From positions 105,609 through 169,608 of the forward strand of contig JAUZSC010000007.1 in NCBI GenBank assembly GCA_030949825.1: a stretch of 64,000 nt of DNA, in the 5' to 3' direction. This DNA is from Sulfurimonas sp. (GTDB lineage: Bacteria > Campylobacterota > Campylobacteria > Campylobacterales > Sulfurimonadaceae). Under the pieces are notes generated by a model. That model had not been told where the DNA came from. It was given only the letters and a program-made list of their open reading frames with translations, and searched no databases. The translations under genes were made by a program, and so were the position numbers. Shown piece by piece: positions 47,139 through 64,000 of this stretch; position 1 is the first letter of the stretch; the number at the start of each line of letters is the position of its first letter.

Positions 47139-48344
47139 TTAGAATTTATATGTCATAGCTACAGTTAACCCTAATTGAGAATGTGAAACATCTACAGTAG
47201 AACCAGCACCATATGCTGCCGTAGTAAATGATTCTTTCTTTTCTGCTGCATATACAACTGCTGCATCGAGGCTTAAAGAATCAGATACATTATATCCTCC
47301 ACCAAATGCATAATGAGATTCAACTATACCTGGGAAACCTGATAAATTAAAGAAATTTTGAGCAGAACCTTTACCATTACCCGTTTCAATTTGTTCAGAA
47401 ATAGGTGATTTTGAATAGTTATAACCAGCTCTAAGAGCCCAAGTTTTTGTTGCGAATTCATAACCTATTGCTATAACATCTTGATCATCCCATTCAAAAT
47501 CTTTATATCCTGCTGCGCTTCCCCATTCAATTCTTTTGTAATCAACTGAGATAGTATTCGCGCCAGTCACATAAGAAATACCTACACCATATTCTGCAGG
47601 TTGATCGAGATTATCTCCTGATGTAATATTTGCTGATTGACCAAACGATGCTATAGATTTACTTAAAACATTATCATATTTCATAGCTATTTTAGATTTA
47701 TAAACAGCACCAACTGTCATAGCAGATGAAATATCATAAGTAGCACCTAATTCATATCCAAATCCTGTATCAGAATTATTATTGTTTTGATTAGGTCCAG
47801 GAGGAGCTGTATGTCTAATGTCTAATGTACCATACTGAAGTACAGGAGCAATACCTAAGTTTAGCTTTCCTATTGTATATGAAACAGGAATAGCTACCTT
47901 CAATAAAGCTAACTCTGTTGTCATTCTGTTTACATTTGCTTGAGGAGCATCGTCATAGTCCGTACCCATACCTGCTGTTCCCGCTAATGTAATACCATAA
48001 ACTAAATTAGAATTTATTCTACTTGCAAAATATAATTCTGGAATAACACTCAAATCCGCATCAGAATCAGTTGCAACACCAGTTCCACCAAAAGCATTAG
48101 AGCTCGCTTTAACATCCGGCATAAAGAATGTCACACCAGCAGTAAACTCTGATTTTTCAACTGTACTAATATTTGCAGGATTCGCTAAAGCTGATTCAGC
48201 ACCAAAACTTTTTGCAATTCCAACTCCACCCATTGAACGAGACTTAGCAGCTTGTCCTATCATATTGTCACCATTTGTTGCAAATACTGATGTTGCACCT
48301 AAAGCTAATGCAGCTACTACTGCTAGTTTGATTGTTCTTTTCAT
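47139..48344 (-). CDS. FadL/TodX-family outer-membrane transporter
   Basis: The 401-residue protein has a signal peptide (KRTIKLAVVAALALGATSVFA) and the conserved plug start NGDNMIGQAAKSRSMGG, then AESALANPANIS, the NPA region of the FadL family. The remainder is a 14-strand beta-barrel ending in an aromatic residue (MTYKF). FadL proteins import long-chain fatty acids or other hydrophobic compounds. In sulfur oxidisers, relatives are expected to handle hydrophobic substrates, possibly elemental sulfur, but that is speculation. A 21 bp palindrome lies about 80-125 bases upstream. Confidence 0.9.
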   Translation of the reverse strand: MKRTIKLAVVAALALGATSVFATNGDNMIGQAAKSRSMGGVGIAKSFGAESALANPANISTVEKSEFTAGVTFFMPDVKASSNAFGGTGVATDSDADLSVIPELYFASRINSNLVYGITLAGTAGMGTDYDDAPQANVNRMTTELALLKVAIPVSYTIGKLNLGIAPVLQYGTLDIRHTAPPGPNQNNNNSDTGFGYELGATYDISSAMTVGAVYKSKIAMKYDNVLSKSIASFGQSANITSGDNLDQPAEYGVGISYVTGANTISVDYKRIEWGSAAGYKDFEWDDQDVIAIGYEFATKTWALRAGYNYSKSPISEQIETGNGKGSAQNFFNLSGFPGIVESHYAFGGGYNVSDSLSLDAAVVYAAEKKESFTTAAYGAGSTVDVSHSQLGLTVAMTYKF

Positions 48345-48857
48345 TTAATATATCCTTATTGTTTGTCAAAATATTATTATAAATATTTCTGATGAATTAA
48401 TTCTATATCATGCTATATTAATTTAAACTTAGAAAATTATCACTTGTATGTGATAATTTTCTAAGTTTAATCGCTATAAAATGTATAATAATAAGTAAAG
48501 ATTATTAAAAATAGCTATATTATCTATATTTAATAATATAAACTTATATTAATTGTATATATAACGATTAAATGAAGAAAAAATCACTTTATCACATATG
48601 TGTATTATTGTAACATTTTTATCACATATATAAAATTCTCTAAACAATATTATGCTTTGTAATTGATTAGTAACAAAAGTAAATATTTATTTTCTCTCTC
48701 GTTCCCAAGATTTAATTGATAAGGCATATTATACAAATAAAATAAATCCTATGAATAAAGAGAAGTTTAAATAAAATAGTAAAATTACGAGGTACATAAA
48801 TGAGTAATTTAGTAGGTATAATAATAAAAGTCAAGGGGATTAATTAAAAAAGACAAA
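48345..48857. other. Non-coding stretch between the FadL-like gene and the 5S gene
   Basis: This very AT-rich stretch contains the perfect inverted repeat at 48423-48470 and related TATCAC/GTGATA words near 48583-48630. It also covers the end of the rRNA repeat unit from 48811. No coding frame of note is seen. It should contain the promoter of the FadL-like gene on the minus strand. Confidence 0.6.
48423..48470. repeat. Perfect 21 bp inverted repeat with a six-base loop
   Basis: Arm 48423-48443 is the exact reverse complement of 48450-48470. The loop is TTGTAT. No T run follows on either strand, so an intrinsic terminator is unlikely. It includes TATCAC...GTGATA around the loop, a word repeated nearby. 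It stands about 80 bases upstream of the FadL-like gene and may be an operator or a small RNA hairpin. Confidence 0.8.
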
Positions 48858-48972
48858 CTAGGCAACGACCTACATTCCCACAAATGAAATCTGCAGTATT
48901 ATCAGCGATGAGAGGCTTAGCTTCTGGGTTCGGAATGGGACCAGGCGTTTCCCTCTCTCTATAGCCACCTAG
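48858..48972 (-). rRNA. rrf: 5S ribosomal RNA (copy 1)
   Basis: The minus strand reads CTAGGTGGCTATAGAGAGAG and ends GGTCGTTGCCTAG. The ends pair as expected, and the CCGAACCCAGAAG loop is conserved. It is the last gene of the operon. Confidence 0.95.
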
Positions 48973-49265
48973 ACAAAGTCTCACTACAACATAAGAGCCG
49001 AAGCTTTTATATTCAAGTGAAACTTTAAAAAAGTCTTTATTGAGTGAGTGTAATATATAAAAGAGTAATTCTTTTGTATATGACAGTTCATTATATATCA
49101 ATTATTAAATTCAACATGCTATAACTAAATAACTTCTGCGACTAAATCGCGATACCACCGTCGTTAAAACGTAAGTGTGGTAACAATCATTCAGGTTCTA
49201 ATCTTCTCTTAGTATAATACACTAAGTAAGGTAGTGAACGAATTTGTATCTAAATAAATAGATTT

Positions 49266-52165
<2,900 letters not shown>

Positions 52166-52538
52166 ATATTAAAATTGTTCGATACATGTAAATGTATCTT
52201 TGTTATTCTAATTTGCGTTCACTACCTTACTTAGCATACGAATACGCTAAGAAGATAGATCCTGTTGATTGTAGTTATTTAGTTATATAATTATCAGATC
52301 TTCACGTATATAAGTATTAATACCTATATACAATCTTTTAATTTATAATGTTGACTTTAACAATTGTAATTTAATGAACTTTTTGATTTTAAATAAAACC
52401 AAATCGAAATACTTTAAAAAGTACTTGGATTTAATTTGATTAAAAACTTGTTTTTTTGAGGAAGTTGTGCTTAAAAAAGAAGCGAAGCATACTTTTAGTA
52501 TGTGAGTTTCTTTTTTAAGTGCAAATTTCCAAAAAAAA
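52166..52538 (-). other. Spacer between 23S and tRNA-Ala
   Basis: The spacer is AT-rich. It contains a long stem on both sides of about 52495, around AAGAAGCGAAGCATAC...GTATGTGAGTTTCTT, just downstream of the tRNA (minus strand). It is probably an RNase III processing fold. The corresponding stem in copy 2 has different sequence but the same shape. Confidence 0.6.
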
Positions 52539-52613
52539 TGGTGGAGAATAACAGGATCGAACTGTTGACCTTCTACGTGCAAGGCAGACGCTCTCCCAGC
52601 TGAGCTAATCCCC
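52539..52613 (-). tRNA. tRNA-Ala (anticodon TGC)
   Basis: The minus strand gives GGGGATTAGCTCAGCTGGGA..., an anticodon loop CTTGCAC, and a T arm AACAGTTCGATCCTGTT, ending in an encoded CCA. The G3-U70 pair that marks alanine tRNA is present. It lies in the 16S-23S spacer, alone, without tRNA-Ile. Confidence 0.97.
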
Positions 52614-52742
52614 CACTTTTAAATAATTTGTGAAATAAAATAGATCACTGAAAACTAAGCAAGTAAAGACTAATTAATAAAAACTTATTCGTGAGATTTT
52701 CTTTTTGTTATGTTAATTCAAATGAATGATTAACTTTACTCT

Positions 52743-54268
<1,526 letters not shown>

Positions 54269-54658
54269 ATTGTTGTCCGAAGACTTGATTATGTAAAGAT
54301 CATATCTCTATGATTATTTACTGATCTTTTGCCCAAGAATTAAAATTCATTGGCTTTGTTATTGCCACTAACTGCGTGAACGGTTAGTGGACTTTTGTAT
54401 AGTATCTATACTATTTAGGGAACTTAAACAATAAATTGTTTAAGAATTCAAATAGAATAGACGGTTGTTGTTTTTATTAGTTATTTCTAAGTAATATTAT
54501 TCAACTGTTTAGTTAGTACTAATCAGTCTATTACTTGCTTAGTTTTCAATGATCTCAAACAATATTTAACTTCCGTTTCGACGCATCAACTCGATGTGTC
54601 ATTGTTTGTGGAGTAGGTATAATAATAAAAGTCAAGGGGATTAATTAAAAAAGACAAA

Positions 54659-54773
54659 CTAGGCAACGACCTACATTCCCACAAATGAAATCTGCAGTAT
54701 TATCAGCGATGAGAGGCTTAGCTTCTGGGTTCGGAATGGGACCAGGCGTTTCCCTCTCTCTATAGCCACCTAG
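54659..54773 (-). rRNA. rrf: 5S ribosomal RNA (copy 2)
   Basis: Identical to copy 1 by eye. Between its 3' end and the leader of the next 16S gene there are only about 47 bases, without a strong terminator hairpin. Confidence 0.95.
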
Positions 54774-55065
54774 ACAAAGTCTCACTACAACATAAGAGCC
54801 GAAGCTTTTATATTCAAGTGAGACTTTAAAAAGTCTTTATTGAGTGAGTGTAATATATAAAAGAGTAATTCTTTTGTATATGACAGTTCATTATATATCA
54901 ATTATTAAATTCAACATGCTATAACTAAATAACTTCTGCGACTAAATCGCGATACTCCCATGCTTAAAAGCTAAGTGGGGTAACAATCATTCAGGTTCTA
55001 ATCTTCTCTTAGTATAATACACTAAGTAAGGTAGTGAACGAATTTGTATCTAAATAAATAGATTT

Positions 55066-57965
<2,900 letters not shown>

Positions 57966-58334
57966 ATATTAAAATTGTTCGATACATGTAAATGTATCTT
58001 TGTTATTCTAATTTGCGTTCACTACCTTACTTAGCATACGAATACGCTAAGAAGATAGATCCTGTTGATTGTAGTTATTTAGTTATATAATTATCAGATC
58101 TTCACGTATATAAGTATTAATACCTATATACAATCTTTTAATTTATAATGTTGACTTTAACAATTGTAATTTAATGAACTTTTTGATTTTAAATAAAACC
58201 AAATCGAAATACTTTAAAAAGTACTTGGATTTAATTTGATTAAAAACTTGTTTTTGTGCTAATCGTGCTAAAGAAACTTGCGAAGCGTACAAATGTACGT
58301 GAGTAAGTTTTTTTAGTGCGATTAGTGCAAAAAT

Positions 58335-58410
58335 GGTGGGCCTACCAGGACTTGAACCTGGGACCTCACCCTTATCAGGGGTGCACTCTAACCAGCTGAG
58401 CTATAGGCCC
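58335..58410 (-). tRNA. tRNA-Ile (anticodon GAT)
   Basis: The minus strand reads GGGCCTATAGCTCAGCTGGT..., with anticodon loop CTGATAA and a perfect seven-pair acceptor stem (GGGCCTA/TAGGCCC). CCA is encoded. It occupies the same place as tRNA-Ala in the other operon. Confidence 0.97.
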
Positions 58411-58540
58411 GAAATTGTGCTACAAATTCAAATGAACTCTGATCACTGAAAACTAAGCAAGTAAAGACTAATTAATAAAAACTTATTCGTGAGATTTTCT
58501 TTTTGTTATGTTAATTCAAATGAATGATTAACTTTACTCT

Positions 58541-60067
<1,527 letters not shown>

Positions 60068-60416
60068 ATTGTTGTCCGAAGACTTGATTATGTAAAGATC
60101 ATATCTCTATGATTATTTACTGATCTTTTGCCCAAGAATTAAAATTCATTGGCTTTGTTATTGCCACTAACTGCGTGAACGGTTAGTGGACTTTTGTATA
60201 GTATCTATACTATTTAGGGAACTTAAACAATAAATTGTTTAAGAATTCAAATAGAATAGACGGTTGTTGTTTTTATTAGTTATTTCTAAGTAATATTATT
60301 CAACTGTTTAGTTAGTACTAATCAGTCTATTACTTGCTTAGTTTTCAATGATCTCAAACAATATTTAACTTCCGTTTCGACGCATCAACTCGATGTGTCA
60401 TTGTTTGTGGATGGGA

Positions 60417-60422
60417 ATTATA
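60417..60422 (-). promoter_or_regulatory. -10 box of the rRNA promoter
   Basis: On the minus strand CACCCTATAATTCCCATCC has a perfect TATAAT. It lies about 350 bases upstream of the 16S gene, where a Campylobacterota rRNA leader would begin. It is outside the repeat unit, so copy 1 has no equivalent. No convincing -35 is seen. Confidence 0.55.
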
Positions 60423-60465
60423 GGGTGTAGTTGCTTAGATGTAGCTTAATGTTTGAGGGGAGCGG

Positions 60466-60474
60466 GTGTTTTTG
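60466..60474. repeat. 9 bp target duplication, left copy
   Basis: GTGTTTTTG stands directly before the left end of the insertion sequence and is repeated exactly at 61816-61824 after its right end. Confidence 0.85.
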
Positions 60475-61815
60475 TAGGTAAATCCGATGAAATATAAAAT
60501 AAACCTTAAGTGAGAGTTTCTTGCTCAAACAAACCAGCAGTAAAATCATCTCGATAAAGGCAATTTCTTTTGATTTCAGCCATTGTAGTTTTTCCTGTTG
60601 GTAGAACTTTTTTTATCTTTATTGGCATTTAAAAATATTTGATAAAGATTGATAGTAAAGCTTCTAAGAATAGCTATTGAAAAAGGCTCTTTGTAGGCTA
60701 TATACTTATCTTCTTCAGTCAACATGTCCAGATGATAGTGTACCCCAAGAGTATTTCCTCACTTCGTTCACCGCATATGTTTCAACACGCCAATGTTGCA
60801 ATATCTTTTCATGAAAATCTTGAGCACTTGTTTTAAAGTTTGCCATTGAGTATTGTATTGTCTGTGTAGATTCCCCTGTTGTAGGGTCTATTAATTTTTT
60901 AGTCACTTTTATTAACGATTGAATATTATTGAATACCTCATGGTGCATCACATGATTACAGCTCTTATTTTGATATATCTCTACCGTTCGACTAACTCTT
61001 TTATTATTCTCATTAAGATATTCTTCCTCATTATCATAAACATCAGTTGCACTCTCAAATGCCTCAAGTGTTTCAATAGCTTTTTGTTTTAGATTTTTCT
61101 GATTACCTTTGAGTTTAGCTATGTATTTATTCCCTTGAGCATTAATCGTGTTTAAAATACTTGATTGAGTTAAGAGTGCATCAAACGAGAAGATTTGTCC
61201 ATCTCCAGTAAAAAGACTATCATCTTCCAATACCTCCTGAAGTGCTTTTATTTCACTCTTTTTATGTTTATCTAAAAATTTATGTGCAAAAACAATCTTG
61301 ATATCTTTATCTAATATATTGAGCATCGCTTTATGGGACTCTTGAATATATTGTCCATTAACATCGCTACCATTGAGCCATTTACCATCTATCGCAATAC
61401 TTTTTGCAAGACATAATCAAAAAGTATTCTCTAAAAACAGATTCAAGTGCGTTGTTGTCAGTATTTATATAGGAGTGTATGTAATGTAGTACGAGAAGGT
61501 ATACTTACTTTTTCTTTTTCAAAGATTGTCTTTAATATTTCGTTATCTTTATTGAATATCATCCATGCAAATATATCTTTAAAAGTTGCATTACCTTTTA
61601 GAAGTGCAAAAAGTGTCATAAATAGTACTTCATGGAGTGGGTACTCTATCTTTCCTATATCTACTCGATAATCTGGAATCTTTTAAGTGCATTGATTAGG
61701 TCTGTTGTTTTCGTAAGTTTGATGATAGACTCCTTGTTTTAGGAGTCTAAGCAAGTTTCTATCCAAGTCTTCTTATAAGATTAAGTTTCGTTTTATTTTT
61801 CATCGGATTTACCTA
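60475..61815 (-). mobile_element. ISAs1-family insertion sequence (1341 bp)
   Basis: The ends carry matching inverted repeats, starting TAGGTAAATCCGATGAAA at 60475 and inverted at the right end (to 61815). GTGTTTTTG is duplicated on both sides. Size, terminal repeats and 9 bp duplication fit the ISAs1 family. It has one transposase gene on the minus strand. It landed between the rRNA promoter region and rplS and appears to break no gene. The perfect target duplication points to a recent event. Confidence 0.88.
60506..61740 (-). pseudogene. ISAs1-family transposase, several frameshifts
   Basis: Pieces in three frames assemble into an ISAs1 (H-repeat) DDE transposase of about 380-400 residues. 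The N-terminal domain reads KIPDYRVDIGKIEYPLHEVL and TTFKDIFAWMIF-like. The catalytic core includes FTGDGQIFSFDALLTQSS and NKYIAKLKGNQKNLKQKA. The C-terminal part has YSMANFKTSAQDFHEKILQH and WRVETY. Breaks occur near 61690, 61450-61400, 60750 and 60615. Deletions as well as insertions are involved, as in the ribosomal operon next to it, so error and decay cannot be told apart here. The N-terminal limit is approximate. Confidence 0.8.
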
Positions 61816-61824
61816 GTGTTTTTG
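61816..61824. repeat. 9 bp target duplication, right copy
   Basis: GTGTTTTTG follows the right terminal repeat of the insertion sequence and matches the left copy exactly. Confidence 0.85.
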
Positions 61825-61951
61825 CGAATTGAAATATTTTTGATGTTTAACTCGGTGTTATCTTTAGTATTTAAGTTAGAGTTAAAAAGTGTAATTTGAT
61901 GTTAATTATAGAATGAGTTTTAAAGAAGGGTGGAGAAAGAGACCTAGAAGA

Positions 61952-62311
61952 TTATTTTCTTCTAAGTTCTTTAATACGAGCTTTTTTACCTGCAAGATCA
62001 CGAAGGTAAAACAATTTAGCACGACGAACACGACCACGGCGGATTACTTTGATTTCTTGAACTGAATCAGAATAGATTGGGAATATTCTTTCAATACCAA
62101 TACCGTTAGCACCGATTTTACGCACAGTGATAGTCTCACCAGTACCTTGACCCACGTCTAGCTATACAAACACCTTCATAACTCTGAACACGAGTTTTCT
62201 CGCCTTCTTTAATTGTTACTGCTAAATTTACAGTATCACCAGCACGAAATGCTGGAATAGTTTTCTCTGCTACTTGTGTTTTTCAAAATTTTCTATGTAC
62301 TTATTTCTCAT
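61952..62311 (-). pseudogene. rplS: Ribosomal protein L19, two compensating frameshifts
   Basis: Corrected, the product is 118-119 residues: [20 protein letters not shown], then [20 protein letters not shown] and [17 protein letters not shown]. The second half is an intact frame (62155 to 61952) ending ARIKELRRK. One A is missing near 62280 and one G is extra near 62152. L19 is essential, so these are almost surely consensus errors unless another copy exists. AAAGGAAATCTT precedes the ATG. It ends the rpsP-khpA-rimM-trmD-rplS operon. Confidence 0.9.
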
Positions 62312-62321
62312 AAGATTTCCT

Positions 62322-63018
62322 TTAATGCTCTGTTGTTCTATGCTTTAAAAGCTGCTCTGGCCTGAAAAACTTAGTCTTACATTCGGACAGGGCTATTTTT
62401 AGTGTGCGAATTTTACTATGATTACCCTTTAGATATTCTTTAGGTACTGCTATATTTTTATATTCTTTTGGTTTGGAGAAAGATGGAGCTTCCAAAAGAG
62501 CATTTTCAAAAACTCTCTATACTTAAGGAATCACTATTACCTAGCACTCCATATATATTTCTGCTTATTGCGTCACATAGGACTAGAGAGGCTAACTCTC
62601 CTCCCTGTTAGTATATAATCACCAATAGAGAATACTTCATCAGCGAACTCTTCTATCACTCGCTCATCTATCCCTTCATATCTACCACTTACAAAAACTA
62701 CATGCGATTTCTTTGCTAATCGTTTTGCATCACGCTGTTTAAACTGTTTTGCAACTGGGGTTACAAATATTATATGCGCGTAAGAGTCTTGCTTTTTCAA
62801 TTCATCCAATGAATCAAATAAAGGTTGAGGATTCATAACCATCCCTGCTCCACCACCTACAGCTGTATCATCGACTTTAAAATGTTTATTTTCTGAGTAG
62901 TCGCGAGGATTTATGTAATCAATCTGGATTAAATCTTTTTCAATTGCACGTTTAAGAATAGAGTCTTGAAAGTATCCTTCTACAAGGTTTGAAAAAGTGT
63001 TACAAAGGTGAATTTCAT
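62322..63018 (-). pseudogene. trmD: tRNA (guanine-37-N1)-methyltransferase, several frameshifts
   Basis: TrmD methylates G37 of tRNAs and prevents frameshifting; it is essential. The corrected protein starts MKFTFVTLFSNLVEGYF at 63018. It contains DTAVGGGAGMVMNPQPLF, the knot motif SGRYEGIDERVIEEF and [20 protein letters not shown], and ends at 62322. One T is missing near 62996, an extra G lies near 62605 and an extra T near 62505. Its ATG abuts the rimM stop. Confidence 0.9.
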
Positions 63019-63564
63019 CTATGAAGCTTCTAGAATATCCATACCACCCTCAACGATGATAATTTTCTTTTTTATATTTACACTTACACGAAAAGGTTTG
63101 ATGAAAGGAATCAAAACTTTTTGGATGTCCCGCTTGAACAAGTTTTTCATCCGTAATCATTGCAAGATGTAGTCCGTTATAGCGATTCGCTCAATTTCAT
63201 GAACCGTACCTAAATGTATATCATTTTCATAAACTTCACAATCATCAATATCAAACCAAAAAAATTCACCCTCTTCTAGGTGACAATTTTTCTCGTTTCA
63301 TCTCGAGTTGTAAATAATTTTACATTTGTAAATCGTTTAGCATCTTCAATACTATTAATACCCTCTATCCGAATAAGACCTCTATTTAGGTCTACATCAA
63401 CTAAGGTTATCTCTTTCTTAAGATTTGTAAAAAAAGTTGATCCATTAAAAAAATTGTTCAGGGAAGTCTGATTTATCGTGGAATTTCATATCGCCATGAA
63501 TACCGACAGTTTTAGCCGATGAGTAGCGATATGTAAAAGTTGTTCTTTAAACGGCTTCGACATT
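63019..63564 (-). pseudogene. rimM: Ribosome maturation factor RimM, several frameshifts
   Basis: Corrected reading gives MSKPFKEQLLHIA, VGIHGDMKFHDKSDFPEQF, TLVDVDLNRGLIRIEGINS and the PRC-barrel part EEGEFFWFDIDDCEVYEN, ending VEGGMDILEAS. RimM helps 30S head assembly. At least four indels are needed (near 63520, 63450, 63290 and 63185-63120). It starts inside the last bases of khpA and abuts trmD. Confidence 0.85.
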
Positions 63565-63785
63565 GATACGGTAACTTACACCATCTTTAGCTTTACAGCC
63601 AGAGATGACAGTTTTATAGCACCCAATCATCTTACCTTCTTTACCAATCAGTTTACCGATATCGGATTGATTAGCAAAAAGAACAATTTCTGTTACTTCA
63701 TCGCCTTCTTTTTACTTCCACTCGAATATCTTCAGGGTTTGAAGCTATAAGCTTTTGCAAACTGTGCAACGAAATCAGAAATCAT
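63548..63785 (-). pseudogene. khpA: KH-domain RNA-binding protein KhpA, frameshifted
   Basis: The small protein (about 78 residues) starts [20 protein letters not shown] and contains the KH signature LIGKEGKMIGAIKTVIS-like stretch, ending YRINVEAV. KhpA binds RNA with KhpB and sits after rpsP in many genomes. Frame breaks are needed near 63748 and 63710, and again near 63627. Its start overlaps the area just after the rpsP stop. Confidence 0.82.
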
Positions 63786-63787
63786 GA

Positions 63788-64000
63788 CTAACGACCAGTT
63801 ATCTTTTTTAACACGGTTACTCATTTGAGCACCTGTACTAATCCAATAGTCAAGTCTTTCGTTGTCAACAACTAAAAAGTTTTCTCAGCTACCATTGGAT
63901 TATAGTGACCAATAAGCTCAATCCAACCACCATCTCTTCGTTTACGGCTATCTGTTACCGCGATTCTATAAAATGGTTGTTTTTTCTACCCATACGAGTA
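63788..64000 (-). pseudogene. rpsP: Ribosomal protein S16 (partial at window edge, frameshifted)
   Basis: Most of S16 is present: [51 protein letters not shown] and the end RVKKITGR. The first few residues lie beyond the window. An A is missing near 63985 and a T near 63883. S16 is essential, so these are likely consensus errors. Confidence 0.88.

Noticed and set aside
61447..61671. Plus-strand frame of 74 residues within the insertion sequence
   Set aside because: It is antisense to the transposase reading and has no recognisable content.

Overview
The window is AT-rich bacterial chromosome from a member of the Campylobacterota, most likely a sulfur-oxidising Sulfurimonas or close relative. 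The grounds are a soxC-D-Y-Z cluster without soxXAB beside it, a sulfide:quinone oxidoreductase, a small periplasmic cytochrome c, CcoG, and gene orders typical of this phylum (aroC-rnc-TPR gene; tig-clpP-def; glmM-lspA; rpsP-khpA-rimM-trmD-rplS). Promoters mostly show a TATAAT -10 box with no clear -35.

Layout. 1-5 kb (+): leuC, an OmpA-family protein with three calcium-binding repeats, molybdenum cofactor genes mobA and moaC, a DUF493 protein and a helical protein of unknown role. 5-15 kb (-): DUF302-like periplasmic proteins, a thioredoxin-fold protein, a MOSC protein, then MBL hydrolase-soxZ-soxY-soxD-soxC, and an SQR. SoxC needs molybdenum cofactor, so mobA/moaC and the MOSC protein fit the context. 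15-20.5 kb (-): cytochrome c, aroC, rnc, a TPR protein and a YeiH-type permease. 20.5-23.3 kb is an accessory islet: YoeB-like and Rpn-like remnants, a 269 bp palindromic MITE whose TA-flanked insertion can be undone on paper, an attC-like fold, and a type II restriction-modification pair. 23.4-29 kb (-): an AsmA/DUF748 protein, ccoG and a resolvase-like regulator without catalytic residues. 29.3-32.8 kb (+): metH. 32.8-40.3 kb (-): CZB protein, comM, def, a degenerate GGDEF protein, clpP, tig, lspA, glmM. 40.4-48.3 kb: rpsT-prfA (+), dapF-coaE-speE (-), DUF2892 and purM (+), two secreted proteins and a FadL-type porin (-).

48.8-60.4 kb holds two head-to-tail rRNA operons on the minus strand. 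They are nearly identical except for the spacer tRNA: Ile(GAT) in the promoter-proximal copy and Ala(TGC) in the distal copy. The only clear promoter lies just outside the repeat unit, upstream of the first copy. 60.5-61.8 kb is an ISAs1-family insertion sequence with matching terminal inverted repeats and a perfect 9 bp target duplication. 61.9-64.0 kb (-) is the rpsP-khpA-rimM-trmD-rplS operon.

Data quality matters for reading this window. Many genes, including ones expected to be essential, are split by single-base indels, usually in runs of seven to nine A or T. In conserved genes such as comM, the AsmA-like gene, trmD, rplS and rpsP these look like consensus errors rather than true pseudogenes. 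The last 3.5 kb is worst. Broken genes are listed as pseudogene 'as the sequence stands', with the frame-corrected reading described.
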